This document shows positions 40,301 to 48,737 of a DNA stretch of 64,000 nucleotides, in pieces (the stretch's first letter is position 1; each line of letters opens with the position of its first letter). Both the position numbers and the translations under genes were made by a program. Below the pieces are notes generated by a model. That model worked only from the letters and a program-made list of their open reading frames with translations, made no database searches and was not told the origin of the DNA. Source of the DNA: Girardinichthys multiradiatus (lineage: Eukaryota > Chordata > Actinopteri > Cyprinodontiformes > Goodeidae). The stretch covers positions 4,359,859 through 4,423,858 of the forward strand of contig NC_061802.1 of NCBI RefSeq assembly GCF_021462225.1, in the 5' to 3' direction.

Positions 40301-43300
40301 CCAATAAAAGAAAAGTGTTTTTAATACAAACAACGGCAACCTTCAAATAATCATGTACAGTTATGCACTCAATACTTGGTCGGGAATCCTTTGGCAGAAA
40401 TGACTGCTTCAATGCGGCGTGGCATGGAGGCAATCAGCCTGTGGCACTGCTGAGGTCTTATGGAGGCCCAGGATGCTTCGATAGCGGCCTTTAGCTCATC
40501 CAGAGTGTTGGGTCTTGAGTCTCTCAACGTTCTCTTCACAATATCCCACAGATTCTCTATGGGGTTCAGGTCAGGAGAGTTGGCAGGCCAATTGAGCACA
40601 GTGATACCATGGTCAGTAAACCATTTACCAGTGGTTTTGGCACTGTGAGCAGGTGCCAGGTCGTGCTGAAAAATGAAATCTTCATCTCCATAAAGCTTTT
40701 CAGCAGATGGAAGCATGAAGTGCTCCAAAATCTCCTGATAGCTAGCTGCATTGACCCTGCCCTTGATAAAACACAGTGGACCAACACCAGCAGCTGACAC
40801 GGCACCCCAGACCATCACTGACTGTGGGTACTTGACACTGGACTTCTGGCATTTTGGCATTTCCTTCTCCCCAGTCTTCCTCCAGACTCTGGCACCTTGA
40901 TTTCCGAATGACATGCAGAATTTGCTTTCATCTGAAAAAAGTACTTTGGACCACTGAGCAACAGTCCAGTGCTGCTTCTCTGTAGCCCAGGTCAGGCGCT
41001 TCTGCCGCTGTTTCTGGTTCAAAAGTGGCTTGACCTGGGGAATGCGGCACCTGTAGACCATTTCCTGCACACGCCTGTACACGGTGGCTCTGGATGTTTC
41101 TACTCCAGACTCAGTCCACTGCTTCCGCAGGTCCCCCAAGGTCTGGAATCAGCCCTTCTCCACAATCTTCCTCAGGGTCCGGTCACCTCTTCTCGTTGTG
41201 CAGCGTTTTCTGCCACACTTTTTCCTTCCCACAGACTTCCCACTGAGGTGCCTTGATACAGCACTCTGGGAACAGCCTATTCGTACAGAAATTTCTTTCT
41301 GTGTCTTACCCTCTTGCTTGAGGGTGTCAATAGTGGCCTTCTGGACAGCAGTCAGGTCGGCAGTCTTACCCATGATTGGGGTTTTGAGTGATGAACCAGG
41401 CTGGGAGTTTTAAAGGCCTCAGGAATCTTTTGCAGGTGTTTAGAGTTAACTCGTTGATTCAGATGATTAGGTTCATAGCTCGTTTAGAGACCCTTTTAAT
41501 GATATGCTAATTTTGTGAGATAGGAATTTTGGGTTTTCATGAGCTGTATGCCAAAATCATCCGTATTAAGACAATAAAAGACCTGAAATATTTCAGTTAG
41601 TGTGCAATGAATCTAAAATATATGAATGTTAAATTTTCATCATGACATTATGGAAAATAATGAACTTTATCACAATATGCTAATATTTTGAGAAGGACCT
41701 GTATTTAGGTGAAGGACCAGTCAGAAATAACTTACTGGTTTATCCAGATTTTGCCTTTTACCTTCTGAGTGTTTGAAGATAAGAGTTTGAATGGTTTGAA
41801 ATAACAGCAGAATGAGCAGCTATAGCTTGAAAATCAACACTGATGATGTGTTTTCTTTGTTTTATAGGTCAGAATGAGGGGACGCTAAGCATGGCAGAGG
41901 ATGAGGTATTGTTTCTTAGCAATTCCTTGCTTATAGTAGCAATGGCGCTATCATGTGGTCTTCTGTAAAACAGCATACATTTAGCTCCTACACAATTTTA
42001 TTCTTTTGCCGTTATGGTTGTTTCTTAATGTAACCCTCTGCTACTGGACTTCTACCAACTCTGTGTTAGTTTGTACCTGCTTTGACAAGCGATGGTTTAA
42101 AGAAACTTTCAATAATCCTCTCAATAAATGGCTTCATTAAATCATTTTTACCAGCAGAAGGTCACAATTTTGGTTTCATCAGAGGTCATCCGACCCAAAC
42201 TGTGATCAGAGCCTAAAAGTGGAAATACAATGTGATGAAATGATACAGGGAATTAAATTAAATGTGAGATTTAACACTTTTAATGAATAATTATCTTCAC
42301 AATGTATCAAAATAATTTAATTCAATTTAAGTCTAATTTGATGGAAAAATATTTAATTAATCCCAAAGAGAAAATGTACAAATTAAAGATGACTAAACTG
42401 AAATGCAGTGGGTAAGTAGATGGGTACAAAATAACTTGCTTATTGGTGCGAGAAGAAAGTGTGAAGCGTTGAATTGCTGCCCAAATTTTGAGAACTTTTT
42501 CAGATTTATTTTCTGGTCCTGGGTTTGAATCCCAGCTGCTTTCTGCATGGAGTTTGCATGTTTATCCCCATGCATGGATTCTCTCCAGGTACTCCGACAT
42601 CCCCCCACAGTCCAAAAACGTGACTGTTAGGTTAACTGGTCTCTCTTAATGGTCCTCAGGTATGAGTGGGTGCATGGGTTGTTTGTCCTGTGTGTGTTTT
42701 TGTTGCCCTGTGATGGACTGGCCATCTGTCCACGGTCAACCCCATGCAGAGATATGCGGTTTTATTTCTTTGCTGAAAAGGACCCGGAACAGATCTCCTG
42801 CAATTTAATTAAGTCCATCTAAGCTGCTAAAACTACTCACAGCGTGTTGTCTTCACCATATCCTCTGTAGTTGATATAGTCTCATTTTAACACTTGTGAA
42901 GCATGGTCATATATTAAAAAGTTCCATCTTTCATCCATACTCAGTGTTACAAGTTGTTCGACTTGGAGCTTCTATTCTAGAAGCTGAATCCAGTCCTGAA
43001 GAGATTTATTTGAGGTCTCGTAAAATGCGTTCATGTGACTGATTCACAATTCTGCGAGTGATGACATCAACGCTGTGTAAGGATTATGATTATTGATTTA
43101 TTAATATTTATCAGAAAATTGTAATTAAAATAAATCATAATTCAGGAAAATAATTTCTTAACCAAAAATCATTACTTACAAATAGAAATCACAGATGTCC
43201 TCTGTTGTTGTGATTATGGGCTCAAAGTTCTTAATAATTACAATGAGTTATTCATCACTTATAATTGATAAATTATTAACCAAAACTACTAAATGTCACT

Positions 43301-44653
43301 GTTTAATCAACCGCTTCACTGAAGGTGGGGAATTTCAACCTTGGTTTGACAGATAAATCACTCTTGTTCGAAATAACGAGCAAGAGTGACAAATTACTTT
43401 GACGTTTATTTCTTCTCTCCACCGGAGACCTGACCCATCCTCGAGGGTCAGGTCTGAAGAAAACAAGGGGGGGGGGGGATCACGCGTCCGTGATCACCTC
43501 AAAAAAAGAAAAACTGTAAACTTCTCATCCGTCCAGGAGGGGAAAATATGAGGAACCGTTTGGTCAATTGAATCTACAAGGAGGAAACTCATCTCCTTGG
43601 AAATAAAACCTCTGTGGGTTTTCCACCTGTGCCGGGTGTCGGCGTGGTCTTCGATCGGTATATGAATATTCTGACCTTCTTGTATCAGACAGATTTCCAG
43701 CTTTCAAGCTCTTCTGGGAATGGCCTTGTGGAGCAAAAGTTTGCCTGCGACTCCAACAGCTGCTTTCTTTTGGAAATTCATGAATTATATGGAATGGCCG
43801 GCCCCATTTTTCCATATTAAGCTTCTGTATAAAACATGTCGACATAATTTTTAGCAGTTTTCAGTAATTACCTAGTAAAAAATTTGCACCAGTGGTTTGT
43901 TGAGGCTGATGTGTCTGTTGTAGTCATTCAAGGACAGATCAGAAATGAGGCGCCATCAGGGTTTGAATCTGGGAATGATGTCACCCCTAACCTGACCTTG
44001 TTCCAGTTGCAAGTCTAAAAACCAGTTGGATGCTAACTGGATGTCTAACTATTACTTGTATTTTTCTAAAATAAAATGTGAAAGATTTATTTCTGCGACT
44101 TTAACTGCATTTTATACATATAGCAGCTAAAATGGAGTTGCTCAGGAACGTCCGGTTTTCCATGCTGGAATTCAGACTTCAGGAGACATTCAGTTTAGAT
44201 CAAATAAGATCTTAAAAATGGTCCATGCAGAGTGCTGCGGCTGCCCCTTGGTTCCTGTGCTTAAGTCACTTCTTGTCAAACTCTGGCTAGCTGTTGTCTA
44301 AGTTAGATCGAAATTAGAATTAAATGCTATTTTAATTTGCCAGAACTTTAACTCAGAATATGCATGAAGCAGAACAAAGTACTTTTAAAAGGATTTGGTC
44401 ATCTAAATGTAATCTGTCCCCTTTAATCATGTCAGAGTAGTTAATCGACATCATGAACCTTGTATTTTACCACTAACAGGCTCTGAACTGTCCTTCACCT
44501 TGCTACCTGCAGGTCTTGTACATCATTGAAGAGGATAAAGGGGATGGCTGGACACGGGCGAGGAAACAGAGCGGGAAGGAAGGCTACGTTCCCACCTCCT
44601 ACGTAGAAATCACGATTGAGAAAAACAGCAAAGGTGCCGTCACCTACATCTGA
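24036..44653 (+). CDS. fnbp1l: Formin-binding protein 1-like (Toca-1), gene span lacking exon 1
   Basis: This is an adaptor that bends membrane and links it to actin. The F-BAR dimer binds PI(4,5)P2-rich membrane, the HR1 domain binds GTP-Cdc42, and the SH3 domain binds N-WASP and dynamin. Fourteen exons join in frame to 557 codons before the stop. With the missing first exon this is about 565 residues, against about 550-605 in relatives. F-BAR covers about residues 9-265 ([34 protein letters not shown]). HR1 covers about 345-430 ([29 protein letters not shown]). SH3 covers about 493-553 ([32 protein letters not shown]). Paralogues FNBP1 and TRIP10 differ at [22 protein letters not shown] and the C-terminus, so FNBP1L is the best match. 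All introns used are GT-AG. Its neighbour bcar3 is convergent. Confidence 0.95.
24847..25370 (+). repeat. Compound minisatellite: six units with embedded CT and CA tracts
   Basis: Six head-to-tail units begin near 24,847, 24,924, 25,005, 25,098, 25,177 and 25,294. Each has a G-rich head, an ACTGAATATTT core, a CT tract and a CA tract of variable length. Two head types occur: CTGCAAGGGGGGAAACATC (type A) and CTTCAGGGGGGGAAACTTC (type B), in the order A-A-A-B-A-B. The array lies inside fnbp1l intron 2. The long open frames on both strands here are artefacts of the repeat. Confidence 0.95.
25797..25847 (+). CDS. fnbp1l: fnbp1l exon 3 (F-BAR)
   Basis: The 51-nt exon encodes [16 protein letters not shown] with split Arg codons at both ends. 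The acceptor is TTGTAG and the donor GTGAGG. The basic KKYCPKR patch belongs to the membrane-facing part of the domain. Confidence 0.93.
26700..27275 (-). repeat. hAT-like non-autonomous repeat, copy 3
   Basis: It ends on the + strand in CAGTGCATCTCTAAG, the inverted form of the family's GATGCA start. The interior matches copy 4: TTTCAAAACAAAGACA, TATTAGCAAT, and CTGACTGGAAAAAGATGAGA against CTGACTGGAAAAATATCAGA at 46,126. The start is approximate. The strand is assigned only by convention. Confidence 0.5.
27465..27612 (+). CDS. fnbp1l: fnbp1l exon 4 (F-BAR)
   Basis: The exon encodes [20 protein letters not shown], then [20 protein letters not shown] and the segment to KAERKH. The acceptor is TTACAG and the donor GTGAGT. 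Length is 148 nt; it completes a split Arg codon and ends in phase 0. Confidence 0.93.
28261..28323 (+). CDS. fnbp1l: fnbp1l exon 5 (F-BAR)
   Basis: The 63-nt in-phase exon encodes [18 protein letters not shown] and then MDN. The acceptor GAGCAG has an unusually weak pyrimidine tract, and the donor is GTAAGT. A 22-base G run starts 15 bases after the exon. Confidence 0.92.
28338..28359 (+). repeat. Run of 22 G residues beside the exon 5 donor
   Basis: The homopolymer runs unbroken from 28,338 to 28,359. It begins 14 bases after the last base of exon 5. Intronic G runs near donors are known splicing enhancers that bind hnRNP H/F, so a role is possible. The length itself may be a sequencing or assembly estimate. 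Confidence 0.9.
29233..29337 (+). CDS. fnbp1l: fnbp1l exon 6 (F-BAR)
   Basis: The 105-nt phase 0 exon encodes [20 protein letters not shown] and then [15 protein letters not shown], one of the best conserved blocks of the F-BAR family. The acceptor is TTTTAG and the donor GTAAGC. Confidence 0.94.
29850..31090 (-). mobile_element. Degraded Tc1-like transposon, antisense to fnbp1l
   Basis: The left end reads CTGCGTGAAAAAGTAATTGC and the right end near 31,070 carries GACAAATACTTAATTATTGG. In between, the + strand carries the antisense of a transposase, for example the GTCCTGCTGCATAACTTAAG and CAGGTCCTGCGGCAGTGAAG segments. I recall these as landmarks of a very common fish family. No long frame survives. 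It ends about 110 bases before exon 7. Confidence 0.75.
31199..31327 (+). CDS. fnbp1l: fnbp1l exon 7 (F-BAR)
   Basis: The 129-nt phase 0 exon encodes [20 protein letters not shown], then [20 protein letters not shown] and IFK. The acceptor is TGTTCAG and the donor GTAAAT. Confidence 0.94.
32385..32531 (+). CDS. fnbp1l: fnbp1l exon 8 (end of F-BAR)
   Basis: The 147-nt phase 0 exon encodes [20 protein letters not shown], then [20 protein letters not shown] and AAKAVDERR. This closes the F-BAR helical bundle. The acceptor is GTGCAG and the donor GTATGT. Confidence 0.94.
32614..32841 (+). CDS. fnbp1l: fnbp1l exon 9 (F-BAR extension and linker)
   Basis: The 228-nt phase 0 exon encodes [20 protein letters not shown], the FEDFSQ block and the [16 protein letters not shown] linker, ending in LWLFGKKPK. 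That ending is typical of FNBP1L rather than FNBP1 or TRIP10. The linker is basic and serine-rich. The acceptor is CCCAG and the donor GTACCC. Confidence 0.93.
33420..34400 (+). mobile_element. Degraded Tc1-like transposon in fnbp1l intron 9
   Basis: The right side has the family's transposase end: CTGAACTCTGGATGATCTAC, a CAGAGATTGTGCAATGAGGA block, and then GGGTGCCAATAAATATGGTA, which lies just outside the coding part. The left end near 33,425 has TGCCTGCCACATTTACTGGC. The transposase middle is fragmentary. Boundaries are approximate and no target duplication was identified. Confidence 0.65.
34655..34759 (+). CDS. fnbp1l: Candidate optional linker exon of fnbp1l
   Basis: A 105-nt phase 0-0 segment is bounded by a good acceptor (pyrimidine-rich, CCTCACCAG) and a strong donor GTAAGC. 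It would add 35 residues, beginning [16 protein letters not shown] and ending [16 protein letters not shown]. Vertebrate FNBP1L has optional proline/serine-rich exons at exactly this place, between GKKPK and the HR1 domain. The sequence itself does not match the mammalian exon I recall, so this is a candidate only. An alternative acceptor CGTCAG at 34,711 would give a shorter exon. Confidence 0.42.
36089..36295. other. Promoter-like or transposon-derived segment with CRE- and YY1-like sites
   Basis: The + strand has GATGACATCAC at 36,104-36,114 (CRE/ATF-like), then GGCCATCTTGGA at 36,129-36,140 (a close match to the YY1 consensus) and an ATG in good context at 36,162. The opposite strand is open over the same bases and reads [20 protein letters not shown], which faintly resembles the start of a THAP domain. 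Both readings suggest a fragment of a mobile element. Neither is firm. Confidence 0.3.
37900..38009 (+). CDS. fnbp1l: fnbp1l exon 10 (HR1 start)
   Basis: The exon encodes [20 protein letters not shown] and then [16 protein letters not shown], the first coiled-coil helix of the HR1 Cdc42-binding domain. The acceptor is CCTTCAG and the donor GTGAGA. Length is 110 nt, ending after two bases of Arg. Confidence 0.94.
38119..38251 (+). CDS. fnbp1l: fnbp1l exon 11 (HR1)
   Basis: The exon encodes [20 protein letters not shown], then [20 protein letters not shown] and HKNE. MGDPxSLQPKL is the turn between the two HR1 helices. The acceptor is CTATCAG and the donor GTACAG. Confidence 0.94.
38410..38504 (+). 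CDS. fnbp1l: fnbp1l exon 12 (HR1 end and linker)
   Basis: The exon encodes [20 protein letters not shown] and then [18 protein letters not shown] ends the HR1 helix, and the rest is a His/Ser-rich linker. The acceptor is TTGACAG and the donor GTAACG. The split Ser codon is completed by the next exon. Confidence 0.93.
38970..39450 (-). mobile_element. Tc1-like transposon relic, antisense, in fnbp1l intron 12
   Basis: The + strand carries the antisense of transposase blocks (CCCACAGCATCATAGGTCCC, then TCTGATGAAAACACACAGTT for the conserved SDE region). It ends in a GCCTCCGTGTCAAGGCGTTT segment followed by TATACCCCCGTGAGCCAG. A second relic of the same family lies at 55,560-56,170. No open frame remains. 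Confidence 0.65.
39898..40067 (+). CDS. fnbp1l: fnbp1l exon 13 (acidic linker, SH3 start)
   Basis: The exon encodes [20 protein letters not shown], a proline/histidine-rich run, then [20 protein letters not shown] and LYSFD. The acidic FDDEFDDDD stretch immediately precedes the SH3 domain, as in the family. The acceptor is CTGTCAG and the donor GTAAGA. It ends one base into a Gly codon. Confidence 0.94.
40092..41701 (-). mobile_element. Complete Tc1-like transposon in fnbp1l intron 13
   Basis: Long inverted terminal repeats of about 205 bp (40,092-40,297 and 41,497-41,701) start CAGGTCCTTCTCAAAATATT and differ by only a few bases. TA flanks both sides (40,090-40,091 and 41,702-41,703). The 1,610-bp element carries one transposase gene on the minus strand, opposite to fnbp1l. 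Similar ends and a near-intact gene imply a recent insertion. Confidence 0.95.
40369..41373 (-). pseudogene. Tc1-like DD34E transposase, intact except one TGA
   Basis: Reading from [12 protein letters not shown] at 41,373, one frame runs to the TAA at 40,369 and is interrupted only by TGA at 41,149-41,151 (codon 75). The full frame is 334 sense codons plus that stop, the usual length for Tc1 transposases. Residues 20-55 form the paired-like helix-turn-helix ([16 protein letters not shown]), followed by a basic stretch. The catalytic triad is Asp in FSDESKF (codon 148), Asp in FQHDLAPAH (238) and Glu in NPIENLW (273), with 34 residues between the last two. TGA could have come from a Trp TGG by one transition. 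It is unknown whether other copies are active. Confidence 0.93.
41868..41905 (+). CDS. fnbp1l: fnbp1l exon 14 (SH3)
   Basis: The 38-nt micro-exon encodes [12 protein letters not shown] after a split Gly codon, i.e. the RT-loop side of the SH3 domain. The acceptor TTTATAG and donor GTATTG are moderate. A complete transposon ends only about 165 bases upstream of this small exon. Confidence 0.92.
42511..42755 (+). mobile_element. tRNA-derived SINE, 5'-truncated
   Basis: It begins inside the tRNA-like head at TGGTCCTGGGTTTGAATCCC (B box). The TGCATGGAGTTTGCATGTTT, CACAGTCCAAAAACGTGACT and CCCTGTGATGGACTGGC landmarks follow, as in the full copy at 59,518. The A-box region and the 3' end are missing. 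It lies in fnbp1l intron 14. Confidence 0.8.
43467..43478 (+). repeat. Run of 12 G residues
   Basis: This short G homopolymer lies in fnbp1l intron 14, between a GAAGAAAACAA purine stretch and ATCACGCG. It is far from any exon. No function is apparent. Confidence 0.85.
44513..44653 (+). CDS. fnbp1l: fnbp1l exon 15 (SH3 end, long terminus)
   Basis: The exon encodes [20 protein letters not shown], then [20 protein letters not shown], and when unspliced ends in GAVTYI and a TGA at 44,651. The acceptor is CTGCAG. A possible internal donor (G|GTGCCG after 44,633) allows splicing to the 8-nt alternative end at 48,730. The Thr-Tyr-Ile terminus has the form of a class I PDZ ligand. Confidence 0.93.
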   Translation, partial: VLYIIEEDKGDGWTRARKQSGKEGYVPTSYVEITIEKNSKGAVTYI

Positions 44654-45505
44654 AGCCTCCCTGTCTTTTGTCTCTCCTGTCCTCCATGTTTGCCTCAACC
44701 TCAGTGTAACACCACAAAGACATTACAAAAGGAAAAGAGCATCCAAACACTTGCATGGACGTCTGTTCTGGTTTCCATCCCATCTCTTTACCTCTCTGCC
44801 TTTCTGTGTTCATTCACCCCCTCATGTATGTGGGACTGATGTCGGAGGGGTGAGTGCCTGGGACACATAGGACAAACCTGTTTGTATTTTGTATATAAGG
44901 TATTTCTGTCCAGTTTGAGCTTAGTATCAAACAAATAATTTTAGATAGGCTTATGTAAGATACTATAAACAAACAAGTTCTGCTTCAGTCAGTCTTTTAA
45001 TTGTTGATTTTTTTCTGTATTAAGTTGTCAAACTCCCTACGTTTAGGCCCTTTTTATGTTTTTTCTATTTGTTTGTGTGCATATTTGCACTTTTGTTGTT
45101 GTCTGTGCCATCCTGCCAGTATATCTGGATTCCCGCTGCAGTAACACTTTGAAGTCACTGGAGAAAAACATTTACATTGCAGTTTTTTATGCAGTATGCA
45201 CAAGAGTTCATTTAATGCAGTTTTTTTTAAGATGGTCTCACAAGTAAGACACAAAGAATTATGGTTTTCTTCCTGCCAACAATTCTCACAACAAACTAAG
45301 CCGGTTCCACCTTAAAGGTTTCATGAAAATGAGCAAGTTTATGTTGCAGAAAATTCTGCAGCCTGAAGTGCTGCTCAGGCTTTAAGCTTTGACCTCTCGA
45401 TACTGATTTTAGCATTTTCTGATTTCTCCTGAAGAACTATTTTAATTAACGGTATTTAAAAATAGTTGATTCTAGCTTTCTTTCTCTACGCGTTCATTAA
45501 TTATT

Positions 45506-46222
45506 TGTAGAGGTTCACTGATCTGAATTGTTTCTGATTTCTAAAATCTTTTGTTTTGCCTTCGTGTTGTAAAATGTTATTCATTATTTATATTAGAATC
45601 AGAAGTGATATAAACAAATAATTCACTGTAAAACAGGATTCTACTAATGTTTTAAAACAAAGACAAAATAATTACACACGATATCTTATTAGCAATGAGT
45701 GCAATCACTGTGGCTAGCATAAGAAAAGAGCCGTCTCAGTGTGTATTTTCTAAAAAATATAGATTCTTACCCCAACTCTGAGATTTCCAAAAGGCTGCTA
45801 ACATTTCCAAATACAGAATCTTTCACAACAGACAAATTTTAAAGAAAAGTAAAACTGTGTACTTTGTTCAGCCTTCCTGTTATCTGCTGAAAGTCCTGCT
45901 CTCTCTTTTGCAGCTTAAGTGAACTGCAGACATTTCTCGACATGTTGTAGAACAGCTTCCTTTTCAAAAGCTGTTTAAAAGTCTCTGTGCTTTCTCTGAC
46001 TTCATCTTAAACTTCTCACTGATACTAAAAGTAGTTGATGTTGAGTCTTCTTCCCTCAGTAACAACTTCCACACTGAAGAGTGGTATCAGCAGCACGATC
46101 TGTTTGTTTAAGTATGATGTGTTTGCTGACTGGAAAAATATCAGATTTTTGATTTTCTGATCACATTCAGAGCCAATCAAGCTGAAAAACATCAGATTCC
46201 ATAAATCCATAAATTTTGAATG
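45506..46222 (+). repeat. hAT-like non-autonomous repeat, copy 4 (fullest)
   Basis: It starts TAGAGGTTCACTGATCTGAA, a diverged form of the AGAGATGCACCGATC start, and ends TTTTGAATGCATCTCTG. That end gives a short terminal inverted repeat (AGAGATGCA). Internal blocks match copies 2 and 3. No coding sequence is present. It lies between the two alternative ends of fnbp1l. Confidence 0.6.
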
Positions 46223-46430
46223 CATCTCTGTTAATAATGATGTTTTTTATTCTTCAACATCTTGTAGCTTTAGTTGGCAAAATGCTTTTGTTGGAAACTT
46301 TTATAGTAGATCAAGTTACTTTTTAAATCCCCAAAACTAACAAGTTGGTGAGAAATAGATCGTATTTGTCACATTGTAATGGAAACCCAGCAGTGTGCAA
46401 GGGAAAGAAGACAAAGTCTCGATTAAAGTA

Positions 46431-47603
46431 CCGTATTTTCCGCACTATAAGGCGCACCGGATTATAAGGCGCACCTTCAATGAATGGCCTATTTTAGAAC
46501 TGTTTTCATATATAGGGCGCACCGGATTATAAGGCGCATAGAATAGAAGCTACTGCAGTCAAACGTTTGACTGGGGTTGCGTTATGCATCCACTAGATGG
46601 AGCTGTGCTAAAGAGAATGTCAACAAAACAGTCAGTCAAACTTTATTAATACACTACAAACCAGCGTTCTGATAACTCCATTCACTCTCATGGTAAGGTC
46701 TCCTCTACATAGAATTATATTGAATAGAGCCAACCGCACGTTAGGAATGCATTGGAGTCTATGAAGTTGAAGTTGAAATCAAACGTTAGTTAAAACGGGA
46801 AAGGGAACTTTTCCCTGATTCAGTAAACACGTAAAAGAAACAGGTTGATGCACTAAATCAAACGTTAGTACTGTTAACCTTTCCTGTTTCTGTCCCCTGA
46901 CCGTAGTCTGATGACACAGAGGAGACGCTTTCTCCAGGGCCGAAGTTACTAGTTTCCTCGGGGTTAACTCCCTCACTCATACGTTGCTGAGTTGAACATG
47001 AAGAAACAGCATCAAAACACTGAGTTGTTGACGAGATTCGGGGTTCTTTTTAATGACTTTGCAGCACGTAAAAACACAGGGCTTACAGACTCATACACCG
47101 CTGCTCCGGTCGCCGTCTCTACCCACCCCACACACACAATAATACCGACGTCACTCCTTCACTCTTGATTCTCAGCTACGGCAGCACACAGCGCCACCTC
47201 TGTCCGGAGGAGTAATGTCAACATCTTCCATACACACACACGAAACATACACCCCACACATTGAGCTTCTAATCACATATAGTTCAGGCAATTCCTGCAA
47301 CAGTACATTCAAACGTTATACACACACAAGTGGTGTTGGACTAGGAGTAAGCACAGTACAGGTGTTTACCGCTATTACTTCGGCGACGCCCCTGACTACG
47401 GTAGCCGTAATGCTGCAAGCGGTGCGGCTTTGTAGTTTACCAGTCGTACTGAAACATTTTGACAGAGCGCCGTGTACAACCAGTATGGATCAACCAATTA
47501 ACCAATTGATCCATATATAAGGCGCTCCGGATTACAAGGCGCACTGTCATTTTTTTTAAAAATTAAAGGTTTTTAAGTGCGCCTTATAGTGCGGAAAATA
47601 CGG
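46431..47603. mobile_element. Non-autonomous inverted-repeat DNA element with TA duplication
   Basis: The ends are perfect 27-bp inverted repeats starting CCGTATTTTCCGCACTATAA. TA flanks both sides (46,429-46,430 and 47,604-47,605). Inside each end the motif GGCGCACCGGATTATAAGGC or a variant of it is repeated (46,451-46,475, 46,507-46,540 and, inverted, 47,517-47,546). No transposase frame is visible, so it must be mobilised in trans. I recall this terminal sequence as widespread in vertebrates but cannot name its superfamily with certainty. Confidence 0.85.
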
Positions 47604-48729
47604 TACTCCTAAATATAAATATCGTAAACAGTAGAAAACAACAACAACACGCAGGTCTTAAATATGGCTGGTGAACCTTGCAAGAAAGGGTCCACCAATC
47701 ATCGTTGCTCAGCACATAACCTCGCCCCGGGGTAATCTGAAGGTCCTACCCCAGACCAGGACCTCTTGTCCGGGAAAGTGTGGACCCCAGAAATTGAAAT
47801 TTCTCAAGTGTCAAAACGCGCAGTGGACTTTCAAAATCCCAGGTAATGGCTGAAAGTCGCTTCAATGGAAAAGGGACTAAAAAAGTGGACCATAATGGGA
47901 AGCATGTTCCACGCATGTGATAGAAAAAAAACGTACAATTTCACTCAGATTTCAGAAATGTATATTATGTTTTCATTTTAAAGATTATTGTTATTTTTTT
48001 TTAACTACTGCCTAATGTAGTTTTTAAAGAAATGTTTTTTATAAGTGAAAAAGTTGTTTCTCAGAAACTGTTTGCAGCAGCAAACCGATTCACACTTCAA
48101 GTTCAGTTTGTACATGAACACTGTTGCTTAATGCGACTGGCCTGAAGAATGAAGAAACATGAGGTTTTCACCTGGTGATGTGATTTGGTGGCAGGAAGAA
48201 AACCGACTATGACCATCTTTTAACATTTGGTTTCATGTTCAGTAAGAAAAATGTTTGTGTGAAGTTTGCAGGATTATTTCAATAATTCAGTTTATTCAGT
48301 TCTGGTTGCTCGGCGTGAAAGTAAAGTCATACAGTAACAGTGCAGTCTGAACCTAGCTATGTTTTTATGAGCAGCCAGCTGTGTGGCCATCAGAGCCTGA
48401 CATACACAGCACAAACTACCAGACCTACTGCCGTTTATTTCCTGGGACAGTTGTGTGATCAGGTTTTACCCATAACCTCCTGAGCAAAAACTCCAAATTC
48501 AGACTTTTATTGTTTATTTGATATAAACAAATTAAAATATTTTAAAGATGACCTGGTGCTTTAGTTCATACTCAGTGTGCGACAACCTACTTATGTGCTG
48601 CAGAAAAAAATGAATTTCACAATCACTCTAAAAGTTTTTTTCCATGTTAAACCCAAACTTCTCTCTCTGTTTAGGTTTTCTGTGTGTTTGCGATTTTTAT
48701 AACGGTTTCTCTCCTCTTCATGACTGCAG

Positions 48730-48737
48730 GTTCCTGA
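48730..48737 (+). CDS. fnbp1l: fnbp1l alternative terminal exon (Lys-Gly-Ser end)
   Basis: A strong acceptor (pyrimidine-rich tract ending GACTGCAG at 48,729) is followed by GTTCCTGA. Joined to the donor after 44,633 in exon 15, it completes Gly, adds Ser and stops at 48,735-48,737. As I recall, mammalian FNBP1L has isoforms ending in the same Lys-Gly-Ser, which makes this short match meaningful. The coding part is only 8 nt, and the rest of the exon is 3'UTR. Confidence 0.72.

Noticed and set aside
44654..44870. Continuation of the fnbp1l frame beyond TGA
   Set aside because: The frame opening at 44,616 is a different phase. The SH3 domain is complete and the known C-terminus ends at 44,653.
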